64,000 nucleotides of DNA from Botryococcus braunii (Eukaryota > Chlorophyta > Trebouxiophyceae). The notes below the pieces were generated by a model, which did not search any database, was not told the DNA's origin, and saw only the letters and a list, made by a program, of their open reading frames with translations. Every line of letters begins with the position of its first letter. Within the stretch, counting starts at the first letter, position 1. The position numbers and the translations under genes were made by a program. Positions 10,691 through 24,500 of the stretch are shown in pieces. Where the stretch lies: the NCBI GenBank assembly GCA_002005505.1, contig KV908364.1:214521-278520 (forward strand), in the 5' to 3' direction.

Positions 10691-13600
10691 ATGATAAAAA
10701 GGGGCAAAGAAAAGGAAAGTAGCAGTGAAACAGCAATGTCTCAACCTGGAGAAGTCAGTGGGGCCACTCCAGGGTAGTCTATGACCGGGACACAATCAGC
10801 CACTGCAGAACCAAAGGTGGAGATTGACAAGGCAGCCTACATCCCCAATACCTCTAATCCAAAGATGACCGTCATGCTTGATGATGGAGGGCGCAATTTT
10901 GAATTTTGGTATGAAGCTTTGGAGGCGTGCGCAAACACCAAGGGGGTCAGAGCAGCTTTGGAGAGGCCAATGCCAGGGTCGGTGGAGAACTCAGCCATCA
11001 AGCAGTGGCTGATCCAGTCAGTTCCAGTCATCTGGCATTCTCAGATCTCATGCCACAAAGCAGCGTTCGACTTCATCACGTGGGTGAAGAACAGTCACAC
11101 TGGAGGGAGCAACCAAGACATCAACCTTGAGTGGTACAAGGAAATGGAGCAGGGCATTAAGACAGGGGAGACACTCAAGGTCTACCTCTACAGAATGATG
11201 GATCTGGCTACAAGTCTCAGAAACAACGCGTTCATCCTCTTGGACCACAATGTTGGGGAGCTGATGGTGAAGGGCCTCCCTCCTGTGCTGAGGCTCGAGT
11301 CCCTGGAGGTTATGGCAACCGACAAGCCGCCATTGGAGCTGATTCAAAGAATCCTGCGCGCCGCAGCCAGCCGTGGGTACAAGGACCCACCTGCAGAGGG
11401 AACACCTCAGGCCATGGCAGCTGCAGCAGTGGCTGGTCCCTCTGGGGGGGTAGCTAGAGCGTCATCAAGCGCTGGAGCTGCACCAGGAGTGGGAGCAGTA
11501 CCGGGAGTTGGAGCAGCACTACCAGCAAACGAACAGCCTCCCGCTGGCCCCTCTGCAACTACTTTTGGTGGCAGGGGGCGTGGACCTGGCAGGGCAAGAA
11601 GGCCCAGAGAGGAGCTTACATGCCACTTCTGCAAGGCAAAGGGCCACTTCATGACTGACTGCGGACCGCTCAGGCAGCTGCAGGCTCTGCATCAAAACAT
11701 GCAAGCGGCAAGCGTTGGGCCTGCAGCTTACTGGGGCCAGGGAGGCCCACAGTCGTCTCCTCAAGCCTGGTGGGACCATGGATCTGGCCGGGGTGGCCCG
11801 CCTTCATCCGCTTCCAGCCCTGGACCACCTTCAGCATATAACTATCCAACAAGTCAACACACGTTCCGGGGTGGCATTTACCACCTCCACCCCCTCCTGG
11901 TGAGGCGATGTTTATCTCTCTCAATGTGCTTGCCCCAACTTCGCATGGAGCTAGCAGCACATCTTGGTTAATAGATAGTGGTGCCTCTGTGCATATAGTC
12001 AATGATCTCTCATTGCTCCATAATCCAGTTATGCATGGACAGCCTCTTCCTCTGCACTTGGCAACCTCAGACGCCAAGGGAGGAATCATTGCATCTGGGT
12101 CTGTATGCCTTGTGAATGCAAGGCACGAAGTATTCTGGCTGCACAATGTGCAGTGTGTTCCTTCTGCGCATACCAACCTCATTTCAGTCACTGGTGCAAT
12201 TCAGGATGGAGCATCTTTCCTGACTGACACTGCAGGTGGTTACACAGCCATGAAGGGACCTGAAGGGTGGTGTGGAGATATCACCCGCGCACGAGGTCTG
12301 TTTTTTTTGGAGTTTGTTAGTCCTGTCAGAGGGCAGCAAGTTGGCTGCAGACATATTGATCACATGGCTGAGGCGTCTCACCTTAGGAAAGGACACGTGT
12401 GTAGCGAGAGATCTCTGTGGCATGCTAGGTTAGGTCATCCTGGTGCCAGCAGCATGCAGAGGTTCTCCAAGGAAGATCTGGTTACAGGAATCAATATCTC
12501 CCTTGCTCCCTGCTCTGAGTGCCCCAAGCACTGTGAATCGTGTATACAAGGGAAACACTCCAGACCTCCTTTCCCTGTATCTTCCAGGCCTGCACATAAC
12601 CCACTCGATAGAGTCCATGTGGATACTGTGGGTCCTCCTGCCTGCACAGGTGAACGATATTGGGTCACTGTAGTGGATGAAAGTTCACACCAAGTTGCCT
12701 CCCTGCCTGTGAAGTCAAAGGATTGCATCCCAAAGGCTGTGACAGACCTGCTCCGTTTTTGGCAGACCCAACGAGGCACGGTTGTGAAGTGTGTGAGGAC
12801 TGACAGGGGTTCAGAGTTCCTGAACCAGCAATTCAAAGAGTTTTGTGCTCAGCAGGGCACTAAGATGGAGTCCTCAGCGCCCTACACGCCTCAGCAGAAT
12901 GGGGTGGCGGAGAGGATGAATAGGACCCTGAAGGAGCGAACAAGGACTGTGTTGGTCCATGCTGCAGCAGACCCTTCCCTTTGGAAGGAGGCGCTTGAGA
13001 CAGCTACCCTCCTCTACAATGTGGGTCCTAGTTCAGGCAGGTCCCTGACCCCCATGGAATTATTCTTTGGTGTCAAACCTGATGTGTCTGTGCTGCGCAC
13101 GTTTGGCTGTGTAGCCCATGTGCACATTCCCAGTGGCCAAAGGTCTGTTTTTGGGCCCAAGACCATCCCTGGGATGTTTACTGGTTATTGTCCCCAGTCT
13201 AAAGCATATCGTGTGTACGTGGGGAATGGAGTGTGGAAGGAGAGTAGGGACGTCAGCTTTATCGAGCACTTGAGGGGGGCTGAGAGAGTGGGTCTATCAA
13301 AGGTCCAGCCTGGGTCTGTCTATGATTCTAGGATATCACCCCCCCTTGGCAGTGAGAATCTGGCAACGCCTCAAGCAATTCCCTCTGCTGCTCCACCCAC
13401 GTTCTGGGATGAGGAGGATGACCATGGAGTGGAGACGCTTTCCACTGGGGCTCCTGGGACCTCTGGACTTTGTGCTGGGGATCAGTCTGGAGACGGGACC
13501 ATAGCAGCACATGACCAAGGAACCCCCACCAGCCTGGATTCTACTGTTGGGACCCCAGAACCATCTCAGCACTCGTGGTCGGTGCTTGAGCATATGCAGA

Positions 13601-15891
13601 ATCTGGCCAGGGGGGGTGTAGAAACTCAATCCCAGGTAGAAAAAATGCAGAAGGTACAAGAGGGGTTGCGAATGCAGGGGAAGTCACAAATTCCCCTTCC
13701 TCCAGGGACCACCCTTACAAGGGAGCAGCGTTATGTACAGCGCGTGGCTAGGAGAGAGCATTCTGACATCCCATTGCATGCCCCTGACCCAGGTCAGGCA
13801 ATTGTGAGTGAGCCAAACATGGTTGGTCTCCCTGATATGCAGGGGCAGGTTGAGACAGTCGAGGCTATGTTCGGTGCAGATGTAAGAGATGAGAGCAGTG
13901 GGTTAGACATGCCAGCAGTAGGGGAAGCTGGTGCCCAATCCCAGTCACTGGCTAGTCATGCTTATGGTGTGCAGGCTGACATTGTAGGCGCAGCTCAGGC
14001 AAGTCTGGGTAGTGTGCCCAAGTGTGAGTCCAGGAGAGAGAGAGAGCTGCTGCTCCCCTCTGCATTGCGGAAGGTGCGAGAATGTAAGGGTGCTGCACAT
14101 GAGTCCAGTAGTCAAGGAGAGAGAGAGAGACTTGAGAAGGAATCAGATAATCCCGGCAGTACTGCCCAGTCCCAGCATAAGGTACATAATGTACCTTATT
14201 CTGGCAACCAGGGAGAGAGAGAGAGAGAAGGGAACAGCACCAATAAGGCTGACAGCCCTGCTGCACCACAGCATAAGGTACAGAGTGTACCTTCTGTCAG
14301 GTTGGGAAAAGTTCACGTGCCCTCAAACTTGAGGGAAGCCCAGCGCTCACCTCAGTGGGAGTTTTGGCAGCAGGCAATGCAAGAGGAGATGGAGTCTTTA
14401 GACACCCATGAGGTTATGCAGTATGTGGAAAGACCCCATGGGCAGAAAGTTATCCCTGTTCATTGGATTTTTTCTACAAAAAACGATGCACATGGGAATG
14501 TCACTCGGTTTAAAGCAAGATTGGTTGCCCAGGGTTGCAGACAGATTCCTGGTATAGATGTTGGTGAGGTTTTTGCACCTACCAGCAGCTATGGTGCTAG
14601 GAGAGCTGTGCTGGCAGTGGCTGCCACACAAAATCTTGAGATCCACCAAGTGGATATCAAGACAGCTTTTCTCAATGGGGAGTTGGAGGAAGAGGTCTAT
14701 GTGACCCAACCACCAGGATTTGAGAATGGCAACACGAGAGTTGTGTGCAAGCTCAGGAAGGCACTCTACGGTCTTAAACAAGCCCCACGGGCTTGGCACA
14801 AGACCTTGAGCGACAAGTTGAGCGTGATGGGGTATAGTGTGTGCAAGAGCGACGCTGGGGTATACATCAGGAGGGCCCCTGATGGTAATCTGTCGTTTAT
14901 TCTTGTTTATGTCGATGATCTTCTCATAGTTGCCAGAGTGGTTGCAGAGATTGAGTGGGGGAAAGAGTTATTGAAGAAGGACTTCACCATCCATGATTTG
15001 GGAGAGGTGAATGATTTCCTGGGGTGTCAGGTCCTACGCAATAGAGTTCAGGGCACTATTTCCATGAGTTGCACTCCCAAGATTGATGCTCTTGTGGAGA
15101 AGTTTGGCGTTGCTGATGATGGGCGTGTGGTTGATACCCCCATGTCCAAGGACTTCGTGGCTAGCAGCAGACCCGAGTCCTCAGATGGTATGTCACATGG
15201 GGCTGGTACCCCTCTGCCACCTGGTCATCGATACTGCGAGTTAATTGGATCGTTGCTGTACATAGCCAATACGACCCGGCCTGACATTTCTCAGGCTGTT
15301 GGAGTGTTGTCAAGGTATAGAATGACACCCACTACCTCACACTGGAATGAGGCCATTCGAGTGCTGAAGTACTTGAGAGATACCAGAGAGTTAGCTCTTA
15401 CTCTGGGTGGAAAGGGCCCTGAGCTAGAAGGCTATGTTGATGCCGACTATGCTGGGGACCTGGACCACAGGTATTCCACCACTGGCTATGTTCTATCAGT
15501 CTATGGTAGTGCCGTGGTTTGGGGAAGCAAGAAGCAGAGCTCAGTTGCTACCTCAACTGTGCAAGCTGAGTTTATGGCAGCTGGCCATATTGTGAAGGAA
15601 GCCAACTGGCTAAGGGGCTTCTTGGAAGAGATAGGGGCTGCACCTTGGAGGGTCAAAATTTTCTGTGACAACCAAGGATGCATTTCTAATTTACGGAACC
15701 CCCTGTATTCCAAATTCACAAAGCACGTTGCAGTAAGCTTCCACTACGCTAGGGAAGCTATGGCACTTGGGCAGGTAGATATCCTCTATGTGGAATCTGC
15801 TCGCAATGTGGCTGACATTATGACCAAGCCACTTGCCAAGCCCGTGTTTGTTGGTCATCGTGATTCACTAGGTTTGAGAAGATACACATAA
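10691..15891 (+). pseudogene. Copia-1 gag-pol, inactivated
   Basis: It is homologous along its length to the intact frame of copia-3. There is an in-frame TAG at codon 29 (10775-10777, CAG in copia-3), a one-base loss in a T run at 11864-11865 that shifts frame between the gag zinc knuckle and the protease, a 3-base loss near 11900, and a short in-frame loss just after the first integrase aspartate (near 12634). The remainder (11908-15891) is open and keeps WLIDSGAS protease, HARLGH, integrase DDE, YVDD reverse transcriptase and YVDADYAGD RNase H motifs. Translation as a single polyprotein is not possible. Confidence 0.93.
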
Positions 15892-15911
15892 AGCATGCAG
15901 GCAAGGGGAAG

Positions 15912-16277
15912 TGTTGAGTTCTGAACATTATTATTGAATGCCTTGTGCTTTAAGTGATCTTCATGTGTGCACTATTAGGATATGGGTCCATTGAGAACAT
16001 AAGGAACCTTGAGACACGGCAGATTCTGGACGTTTTCGAACATAAGGTACAATCCTATCTAGATCACACGTTTGTCGGATGAACTCTTAAGGCTGCCCCA
16101 CGGGAGTGAATACCAACTGGTTGTGAAAGATGCTGGGCATTACCAGATGCTAGTCTTGTCCAACAGTTGTGTGTGACACTCAGCAGACAGTCGTACGGAC
16201 TGTAGCTGGAGTAACTTCGTCTATTGACGACCTGTCTGCTTTGTACAGGGAAAGCCGATTGCCCATAACCTTTTACA
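15912..16277 (+). repeat. Copia-1 3' LTR (366 bp)
   Basis: Same length and ends as the 5' LTR with three visible substitutions; followed by the TSD copy GGGCA. Confidence 0.96.
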
Positions 16278-16282
16278 GGGCA

Positions 16283-16352
16283 CCCGCGCCTTATCTGCAA
16301 GGCAATACGGGTTCCCCGACAGAAAATAGGGGTTGGTAAGGGAAATTTACGG
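16283..16352. repeat. Repeat R2, second copy, right half
   Basis: It continues the R2 unit (cccgcgccttatctgcaagg) where the left half stopped at 9934. Confidence 0.8.
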
Positions 16353-16497
16353 GGATGGGGGACAGCTTTAAAGACGATGATCCTCAGTAAATTTTTGGCT
16401 TTTTTGTAGAGGACGAGTACTATCCTTCCGAAGACTCAGGCGTGCCAGGTACGATATGAAGCCTAGCATCCAGGTAATTTTCGCTTGAATATTGATT

Positions 16498-16815
<318 letters not shown>

Positions 16816-17010
16816 GTTTTCTGACTACACCACCTTTAGTTTTCGGCCCCTAGATTCCGCGTTCCCGAATGCACGATTTATGGTGTGTGGTTAGGATCAG
16901 CTTCACTCTTAATACTAAATGATGATTACTTAGTGACAAATGTGATTTGATTTATGCTATGCAGAGTCGAGGGGTATGCTGAAGAACGGAACTTTGGCCA
17001 CACAAGAACG

Positions 17011-17210
17011 TTCTCACATTGGTTTGTGGTGTATCATGTGCCAAAGCTCCCTGATTTTCGCTTTAAGTGCATGAGGACTCATTGAGAGTGGTTGTCAGCA
17101 TCTACAATTCGGCAGGAGCCCCAAATTTAAGCGTGCAGACGCAAATTGGCCCACCCGCACATTTTTTGCCTTGGTATGCGGGCACCCCGCGCAAAAACCG
17201 TCATTGTCAC
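17011..17210. repeat. Repeat R1, second copy
   Basis: A diverged direct copy of 9562-9762. It is followed by gggtgccacccg-type short palindromic motifs (17220-17275). No gene is recognised between 16816 and 17540. Confidence 0.82.
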
Positions 17211-17546
17211 TGCCGACATACGGGTGCCACCCGCACAATTCTAGCTGAGCTATTCGTGCCACCCGAACGGATTTTTGTTGAAAGGGGGGAACCCTTAGTG
17301 GCAGCCTGCCAGTGGCAGGGACGCGCTATGGCGAGTTAAGGGGTGTCACGCGGCAGGGGTGTGTCTCTGTCGTACCCTGCTTAAAGGAAAAGTGAAATAT
17401 ATCAGTCTCAGGCCCCCGATGCCCGAATAGTCATGTTTCGACATTGGAATGGCCGTAAGTGCAAAAGATGCAGAATAATAAAAACAATAAGTACGAAAGT
17501 AGGTGCAGGAATATAAAGTTGCAGCAAAAAGTAAGAATATATATAT

Positions 17547-18640
<1,094 letters not shown>

Positions 18641-19168
18641 ACACACTCTGGCATATATACACACTGAAGTACAGCCTGAGAAAAGTTTTCAATGCTCGGT
18701 ATGCTCTACGACTGTTGAGTGAATGCAGTCGTTCCGTTTGTGTCTCGGCCTCGCACCCCCCCCTCTCTCTCTCTCTCTGTCACTCTTTGCATCTCCCCTC
18801 TTTCTTCCCTAAATCAGGAGTTGACTGCTGGCCCCAGGGATTGTAAGCTGTAAATGTTGTACACCTGTTGAGAGGATTATTTTATGAACCTGAATGCCAT
18901 TTCAGCACGCCAGCATACAAATTCAGTAGGCATTAATACTGCCTCGCGTTCTGTATTCCAAACCAAAACAGCAGTTGCCAAAGTTCTCAGGGGATTTTAC
19001 TTCTGCCACTTGACACACAAGTTCAGATTACTGTTTTTAGGGTCCGGATTGGTTCCCACCACCATCCATCATTTCTACTGCCTGCTACCCACCAGTCAGG
19101 GTTTACATTTGTCGTTACGCGTGTCGGTTGTCGGGCCCCAGCCCCCTGTCTCTCTCCCTCCCTCCGGC

Positions 19169-19422
<254 letters not shown>

Positions 19423-19429
19423 CAGCTGT

Positions 19430-20700
19430 AAACTCTTACTCTGTCTGTCCTAGATGTAATGGGTGGGTTTGCACAGGAGAACAGCAAGAAATGGAAGAGC
19501 AGAAGAAGAAATCCCCACGTGGGGCAACAACAGAAATGGGAAAGGCAACACATAACAGAGACCCCCATGAAAGGAAGAAAGGGGGGGGGACAAAGGAAAG
19601 GAAAACTCCAAAAGAGAACACAGGGGTAAAAAACACAACCAAAAAGAAGTAGAGGTAGGACATCAGAGGGGGAGATGGGACAAAAATGGGCAAAAGGGTA
19701 AAGAACAGCCACAAAACGAGTCTTCCAGAGGCGGGCGCAAAACAGGATGGACAAAAAGAATACTGCCCCGGCCAGGGCCATATATCTAGACGTTTGTAAG
19801 GAAAGTGAGAATGAGAATACCTGTAACCCCATCCCTTCCCCCAGTTGGTCGTGGAGCCGAGCAAGCGTGCCTGGCCGGGGCGATAGCGTTGATAGGGGGC
19901 AGGGATTTTGGGATTTGAGCCAGCGAGGGGTTCCTGTATCTTTCAAAAAACCTGTAGGCAGAAAATTCCTTAGTAAGAAGAAACAGCCTAGAGAAAACGA
20001 GTGGACGTGTGGGGCTGCGCTCAAAGCTTTAAGGTACCTGTACAGTTTGTGCTGACCAGAAAAACGGCCGACGGAAAAACGGTTGAAGGATAGATTGGAA
20101 GCGGTGACAGCAGCACGTAAAGTTTGAAGGGTGGCACCTAAAGGTCGTAAAAAACGTCGTAATGAGTATTAGGTCAAGAGGAACCGGGAGGCAAGCGGAA
20201 AAGGTCGTTAAAATGAAAAGATCCCTAGCGTGAATTAGTTCTGAAAAGATACATAGTAAGATTTCATACCGTGGGGTTAGAAAACAGTGTAATCCCGTCA
20301 AATCCCTTTAAGGTGCATGCACGTGCGGCAAAAGCGAGGTGTGGAAAGGATGCTGAACGGCGAGATGCAGAGTGGCTTCACTTCTTATGTGTTTCATTTC
20401 ACATCTTGACTGTTAATGTGAAAGCGGAATGTCGAAATAGAATGTTAGTGTGCTGGCCGATGGAAAGAGTGTAGAGTCATATGACCCAGCGTCTCAGGGA
20501 GAAAGGGTGAAGAAGGAAGACGGGCGGCTCCACGCGTAACAGGAGTAAGAGGAAACCCATCCGGATCAGAAAAGAACGCGGATGGAAAGAACCCTAACCC
20601 TGGGACTGGAGGGAAGGGGTAAAAACCATACGATGCATATAATATGATCTGTGTAAAAAAGTTGGGAAGAAGAGAGAGGGGCGGTTGTGCCTTCCAATCA
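19430..20700. other. Unassigned stretch left of the retrotransposon cluster
   Basis: Open frames on both strands here resemble nothing I know. The right end, on the minus strand, continues the PLE interrupted by copia-2; how far it extends I cannot tell. Confidence 0.4.
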
Positions 20701-20881
20701 CACGCCCGAAAAACAAGGGAGATCCCCCTGTTTTGAGGGTTATTTGTTACAAGTGACCCCTAAAAACCCGGATGAGTCAATGGCGGACCCCAGGAGGGGT
20801 ACAATACCGACAAGTCAAGGTATATAAAGCTCGAGCCGAATGGCCATACAAAGTAGGGACCTTCTGGAGGCTGCGATAAAG
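20700..20881 (-). pseudogene. Penelope-like element, downstream piece
   Basis: If copia-2 and one TSD copy are removed, the frame ending WRRLY at 48588 runs on into this segment as RSLQKVPTLYGHSAR before a stop. It is the 3' part of the reverse transcriptase region of the PLE at 48588-49550, degenerate here. I see no GIY-YIG endonuclease in it. Bases 20877-20881 are the TSD. Confidence 0.55.
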
Positions 20882-21575
20882 TGTGAAAGGTTATGGGCAA
20901 CCGGCTTTCCCTGTACAAAGCAGACAGGTCGTCAATAGACGAAGTTACTCCAGCTACAGTCCGTACGACTGTCTGCTGAGTGCCACACACAACTGTCGGA
21001 CAAGACTAGCATCTGGTGATGCCCAGCATCTTTCACAACCAGTTCCGTTACATCATTATCTTGTACACAAGCACCGATCAAGCAATCACTAGATAAGGCT
21101 CTAGACGGCTACGTTCAAGTACATGCCTATACTCCCTGAAGTCACTGTCCCTTATCTGTTTGAGTGACTACAGGGTACACTAAGCTTGTTCACTCTCACA
21201 ATAGCAACAATGATACAACACACACTGCCGCACCGTACCTGTACAAAGCAGACAGGTCGTCAATAGACGAAGTTACTCCAGCTACAGTCCGTACGACTGT
21301 CTGCTGAGTGCCACACACAACTGTCGGACAAGACTAGCATCTGGTGATGCCCAGCATCTTTCACAACCAGTTGGTATTCACTCCGGTGGGGCAGCCTTAA
21401 GAGTTCATCCGACAAACGTGTGATCTAGATAGGATTGTACCTTATGTTCGAAAACGTCCAGAATCTGCCGTGTCTCAAGGTACCTTATGTTCTCAATGGA
21501 CCCATATCCTAATAGTGCACACATGAAGATCACTTAAAGCACAAGGCATTCAATAATAATGTTCAGAACTCAACA
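20882..21575 (-). repeat. Copia-2 3' LTR (694 bp)
   Basis: Long LTR form with two copies of a 134-bp unit. On the plus strand it starts TGTGAAAGGTTATGGGC and ends AGAACTCAACA. Confidence 0.96.
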
Positions 21576-21595
21576 CTTCCCCTTGCCTGCATGCT

Positions 21596-24500
21596 TTAAG
21601 TGTATCTTCTCAAACCTAGTGAATCACGATGACCAACAAACACGGGCTTGGCAAGTGGCTTGGTCATAATGTCAGCCACATTGCGTGCAGATTCCACATA
21701 GAGGATATCTACCTGCCCAAGTGCCATAGCTTCCCTAGCGTAGTGGAAGCTTACTGCAACGTGCTTTGTGAATTTGGAATACAGGGGGTTCCGTAAATTA
21801 GAAATGCATCCTTGGTTGTCACAGAAAATTTTGACCCTCCAAGGTGCAGCCCCTATCTCTTCCAAGAAGCCCCTTAGCCAGTTGGCTTCCTTCACAATAT
21901 GGCCAGCTGCCATAAACTCAGCTTGCACAGTTGAGGTAGCAACTGAGCTCTGCTTCTTGCTTCCCCAAACCACGGCACTACCATAGACTGATAGAACATA
22001 GCCAGTGGTGGAATACCTGTGGTCCAGGTCCCCAGCATAGTCGGCATCAACATAGCCTTCTAGCTCAGGGCCCTTTCCACCCAGAGTAAGAGCTAACTCT
22101 CTGGTATCTCTCAAGTACTTCAGCACTCGAATGGCCTCATTCCAGTGTGAGGTAGTGGGTGTCATTCTATACCTTGACAACACTCCAACAGCCTGAGAAA
22201 TGTCAGGCCGGGTCGTATTGGCTATGTACAGTAACGATCCAATTAACTCGCAGTATCGATGACCAGGTGGCAGAGGGGTACCAGCCCCATGTGACATACC
22301 ATCTGAGGACTCGGGTCTGCTGCTAGCCACGAAGTCCTTGGACATGGGGGTATCAACCCCACGTCCATCATCAGCAACGCCAAACTTCTCCACAAGAGCA
22401 TCAATCTTGGGAGTGCAACTCATGGAAATAGTGCCCTGAACTCTATTGCGTAGGACCTGACACCCCAGGAAATCATTCACCTCTCCCAAATCATGGATGG
22501 TGAAGTCCTTCTTCAATAACTCTTTCCCCCACTCAATCTCTGCAACCACTCTGGCAACTATGAGAAGATCATCGACATAAACAAGAATAAACGACAGATT
22601 ACCATCAGGGGCCCTCCTGATGTATACCCCAGCGTCGCTCTTGCACACACTATACCCCATCACGCTCAACTTGTCGCTCAAGGTCTTGTGCCAAGCCCGT
22701 GGGGCTTGCTTAAGACCGTAGAGTGCCTTCCTGAGCTTGCACACAACTCTCGTGTTGCCATTCTCAAATCCTGGTGGTTGGGTTACATAGACCTCTTCCT
22801 CCAACTCCCCATTGAGAAAAGCTGTCTTGATATCCACTTGGTGGATCTCAAGATTTTGTGTGGCAGCCACTGCCAGCACAGCTCTCCTAGCACCATAGCT
22901 GCTGGTAGGTGCAAAAACCTCACCAACATCTATACCAGGAATCTGTCTGCAACCCTGGGCAACCAATCTTGCTTTAAACCGAGTGACATTCCCATGTGCA
23001 TCGTTTTTTGTAGAAAAAATCCAATGAACAGGGATAACTTTCTGCCCATGGGGTCTTTCCACATACTGCATAACCTCATGGGTGTCTAAAGACTCCATCT
23101 CCTCTTGCATTGCCTGCTGCCAAAACTCCCACTGAGGTGAGCGCTGGGCTTCCCTCAAGTTTGAGGGCACGTGAACTTTTCCCAACCTGACAGAAGGTAC
23201 ACTCTGTACCTTATGCTGTGGTGCAGCAGGGCTGTCAGCCTTATTGGTGCTGTTCCCTTCTCTCTCTCTCTCTCCCTGGTTGCCAGAATAAGGTACATTA
23301 TGTACCTTATGCTGGGACTGGGCAGTACTGCCGGGATTATCTGATTCCTTCTCAAGTCTCTCTCTCTCTCCTTGACTACTGGACTCATGTGCAGCACCCT
23401 TACATTCTCGCACCTTCCGCAATGCAGAGGGGAGCAGCAGCTCTCTCTCTCTCCTGGACTCACACTTGGGCACACTACCCAGACTTGCCTGAGCTGCGCC
23501 TACAATGTCAGCCTGCACACCATAAGCATGACTAGCCAGTGACTGGGATTGGGCACCAGCTTCCCCTACTGCTGGCATGTCTAACCCACTGCTCTCATCT
23601 CTTACATCTGCACCGAACATAGCCTCGACTGTCTCAACCTGCCCCTGCATATCAGGGAGACCAACCATGTTTGGCTCACTCACAATTGCCTGACCTGGGT
23701 CAGGGGCATGCAATGGGATGTCAGAATGCTCTCTCCTAGCCACGCGCTGTACATAACGCTGCTCCCTTGTAAGGGTGGTCCCTGGAGGAAGGGGAATTTG
23801 TGACTTCCCCTGCATTCGCAACCCCTCTTGTACCTTCTGCATTTTTTCTACCTGGGATTGAGTTTCTACACCCCCCCTGGCCAGATTCTGCATATGCTCA
23901 AGCACCGACCACGAGTGCTGAGATGGTTCTGGGGTCCCAACAGTAGAATCCAGGCTGGTGGGGTTTCCTTGGTCATGTGCTGCTGTGGTCCCGTCTCCAG
24001 ACTGATCCCCAGCACAAAGTCCAGAGGTCCCAGGAGCCCCAGTGGAAAGCGTCTCCACTCCATGGTCATCCTCCTCATCCCAGAACGTGGGTGGAGCAGC
24101 AGAGGGAATTGCTTGAGGCGTTGCCAGATTCTCACTGCCAAGGGGGGGTGATATCCTAGAATCATAGACAGACCCAGGCTGGACCTTTGATAGACCCACT
24201 CTCTCAGCCCCCCTCAAGTGCTCGATAAAGCTGACGTCCCTACTCTCCTTCCACACTCCATTCCCCACGTACACACGATACGCTTTAGACTGGGGACAAT
24301 AACCAGTAAACATCCCAGGGATGGTCTTGGGCCCAAAAACAGACCTTTGGCCACTGGGAATGTGCACATGGGCTACACAGCCAAACGTGCGCAGCACAGA
24401 CACATCAGGTTTGACACCAAAGAATAATTCCATGGGGGTCAGGGACCTGCCTGAAGTAGGACCCACATTGTAGAGGAGGGTAGCTGTCTCAAGCGCCTCC

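Larger units (their letters stand above)
9935..16277 (+). mobile_element. Copia-1: Ty1/copia LTR retrotransposon, full length, coding region broken
   Basis: The element has 366-bp LTRs at both ends (9935-10300 and 15912-16277), a TG...CA terminus, a 5-bp TSD GGGCA (9930-9934 and 16278-16282), a tRNA-iMet-like primer-binding site right after the 5' LTR, and a purine-rich GGCAAGGGGAAG before the 3' LTR. Its gag-pol is disrupted (see 10691-15891). The two LTRs differ at three sites that I can see (AAGGTACC/AAGGAACC, CTGGGCG/CTGGACG, CCACCGG/CCACGGG), so it is older than copia-2 and copia-3. Its LTR is the short form that lacks the 328-bp segment present in those elements. Confidence 0.97.

Noticed and set aside
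23155..23535. Antisense frames inside the copia and gypsy coding regions
   Set aside because: They recur identically in each element copy as shadows of the sense frame and lack any domain.
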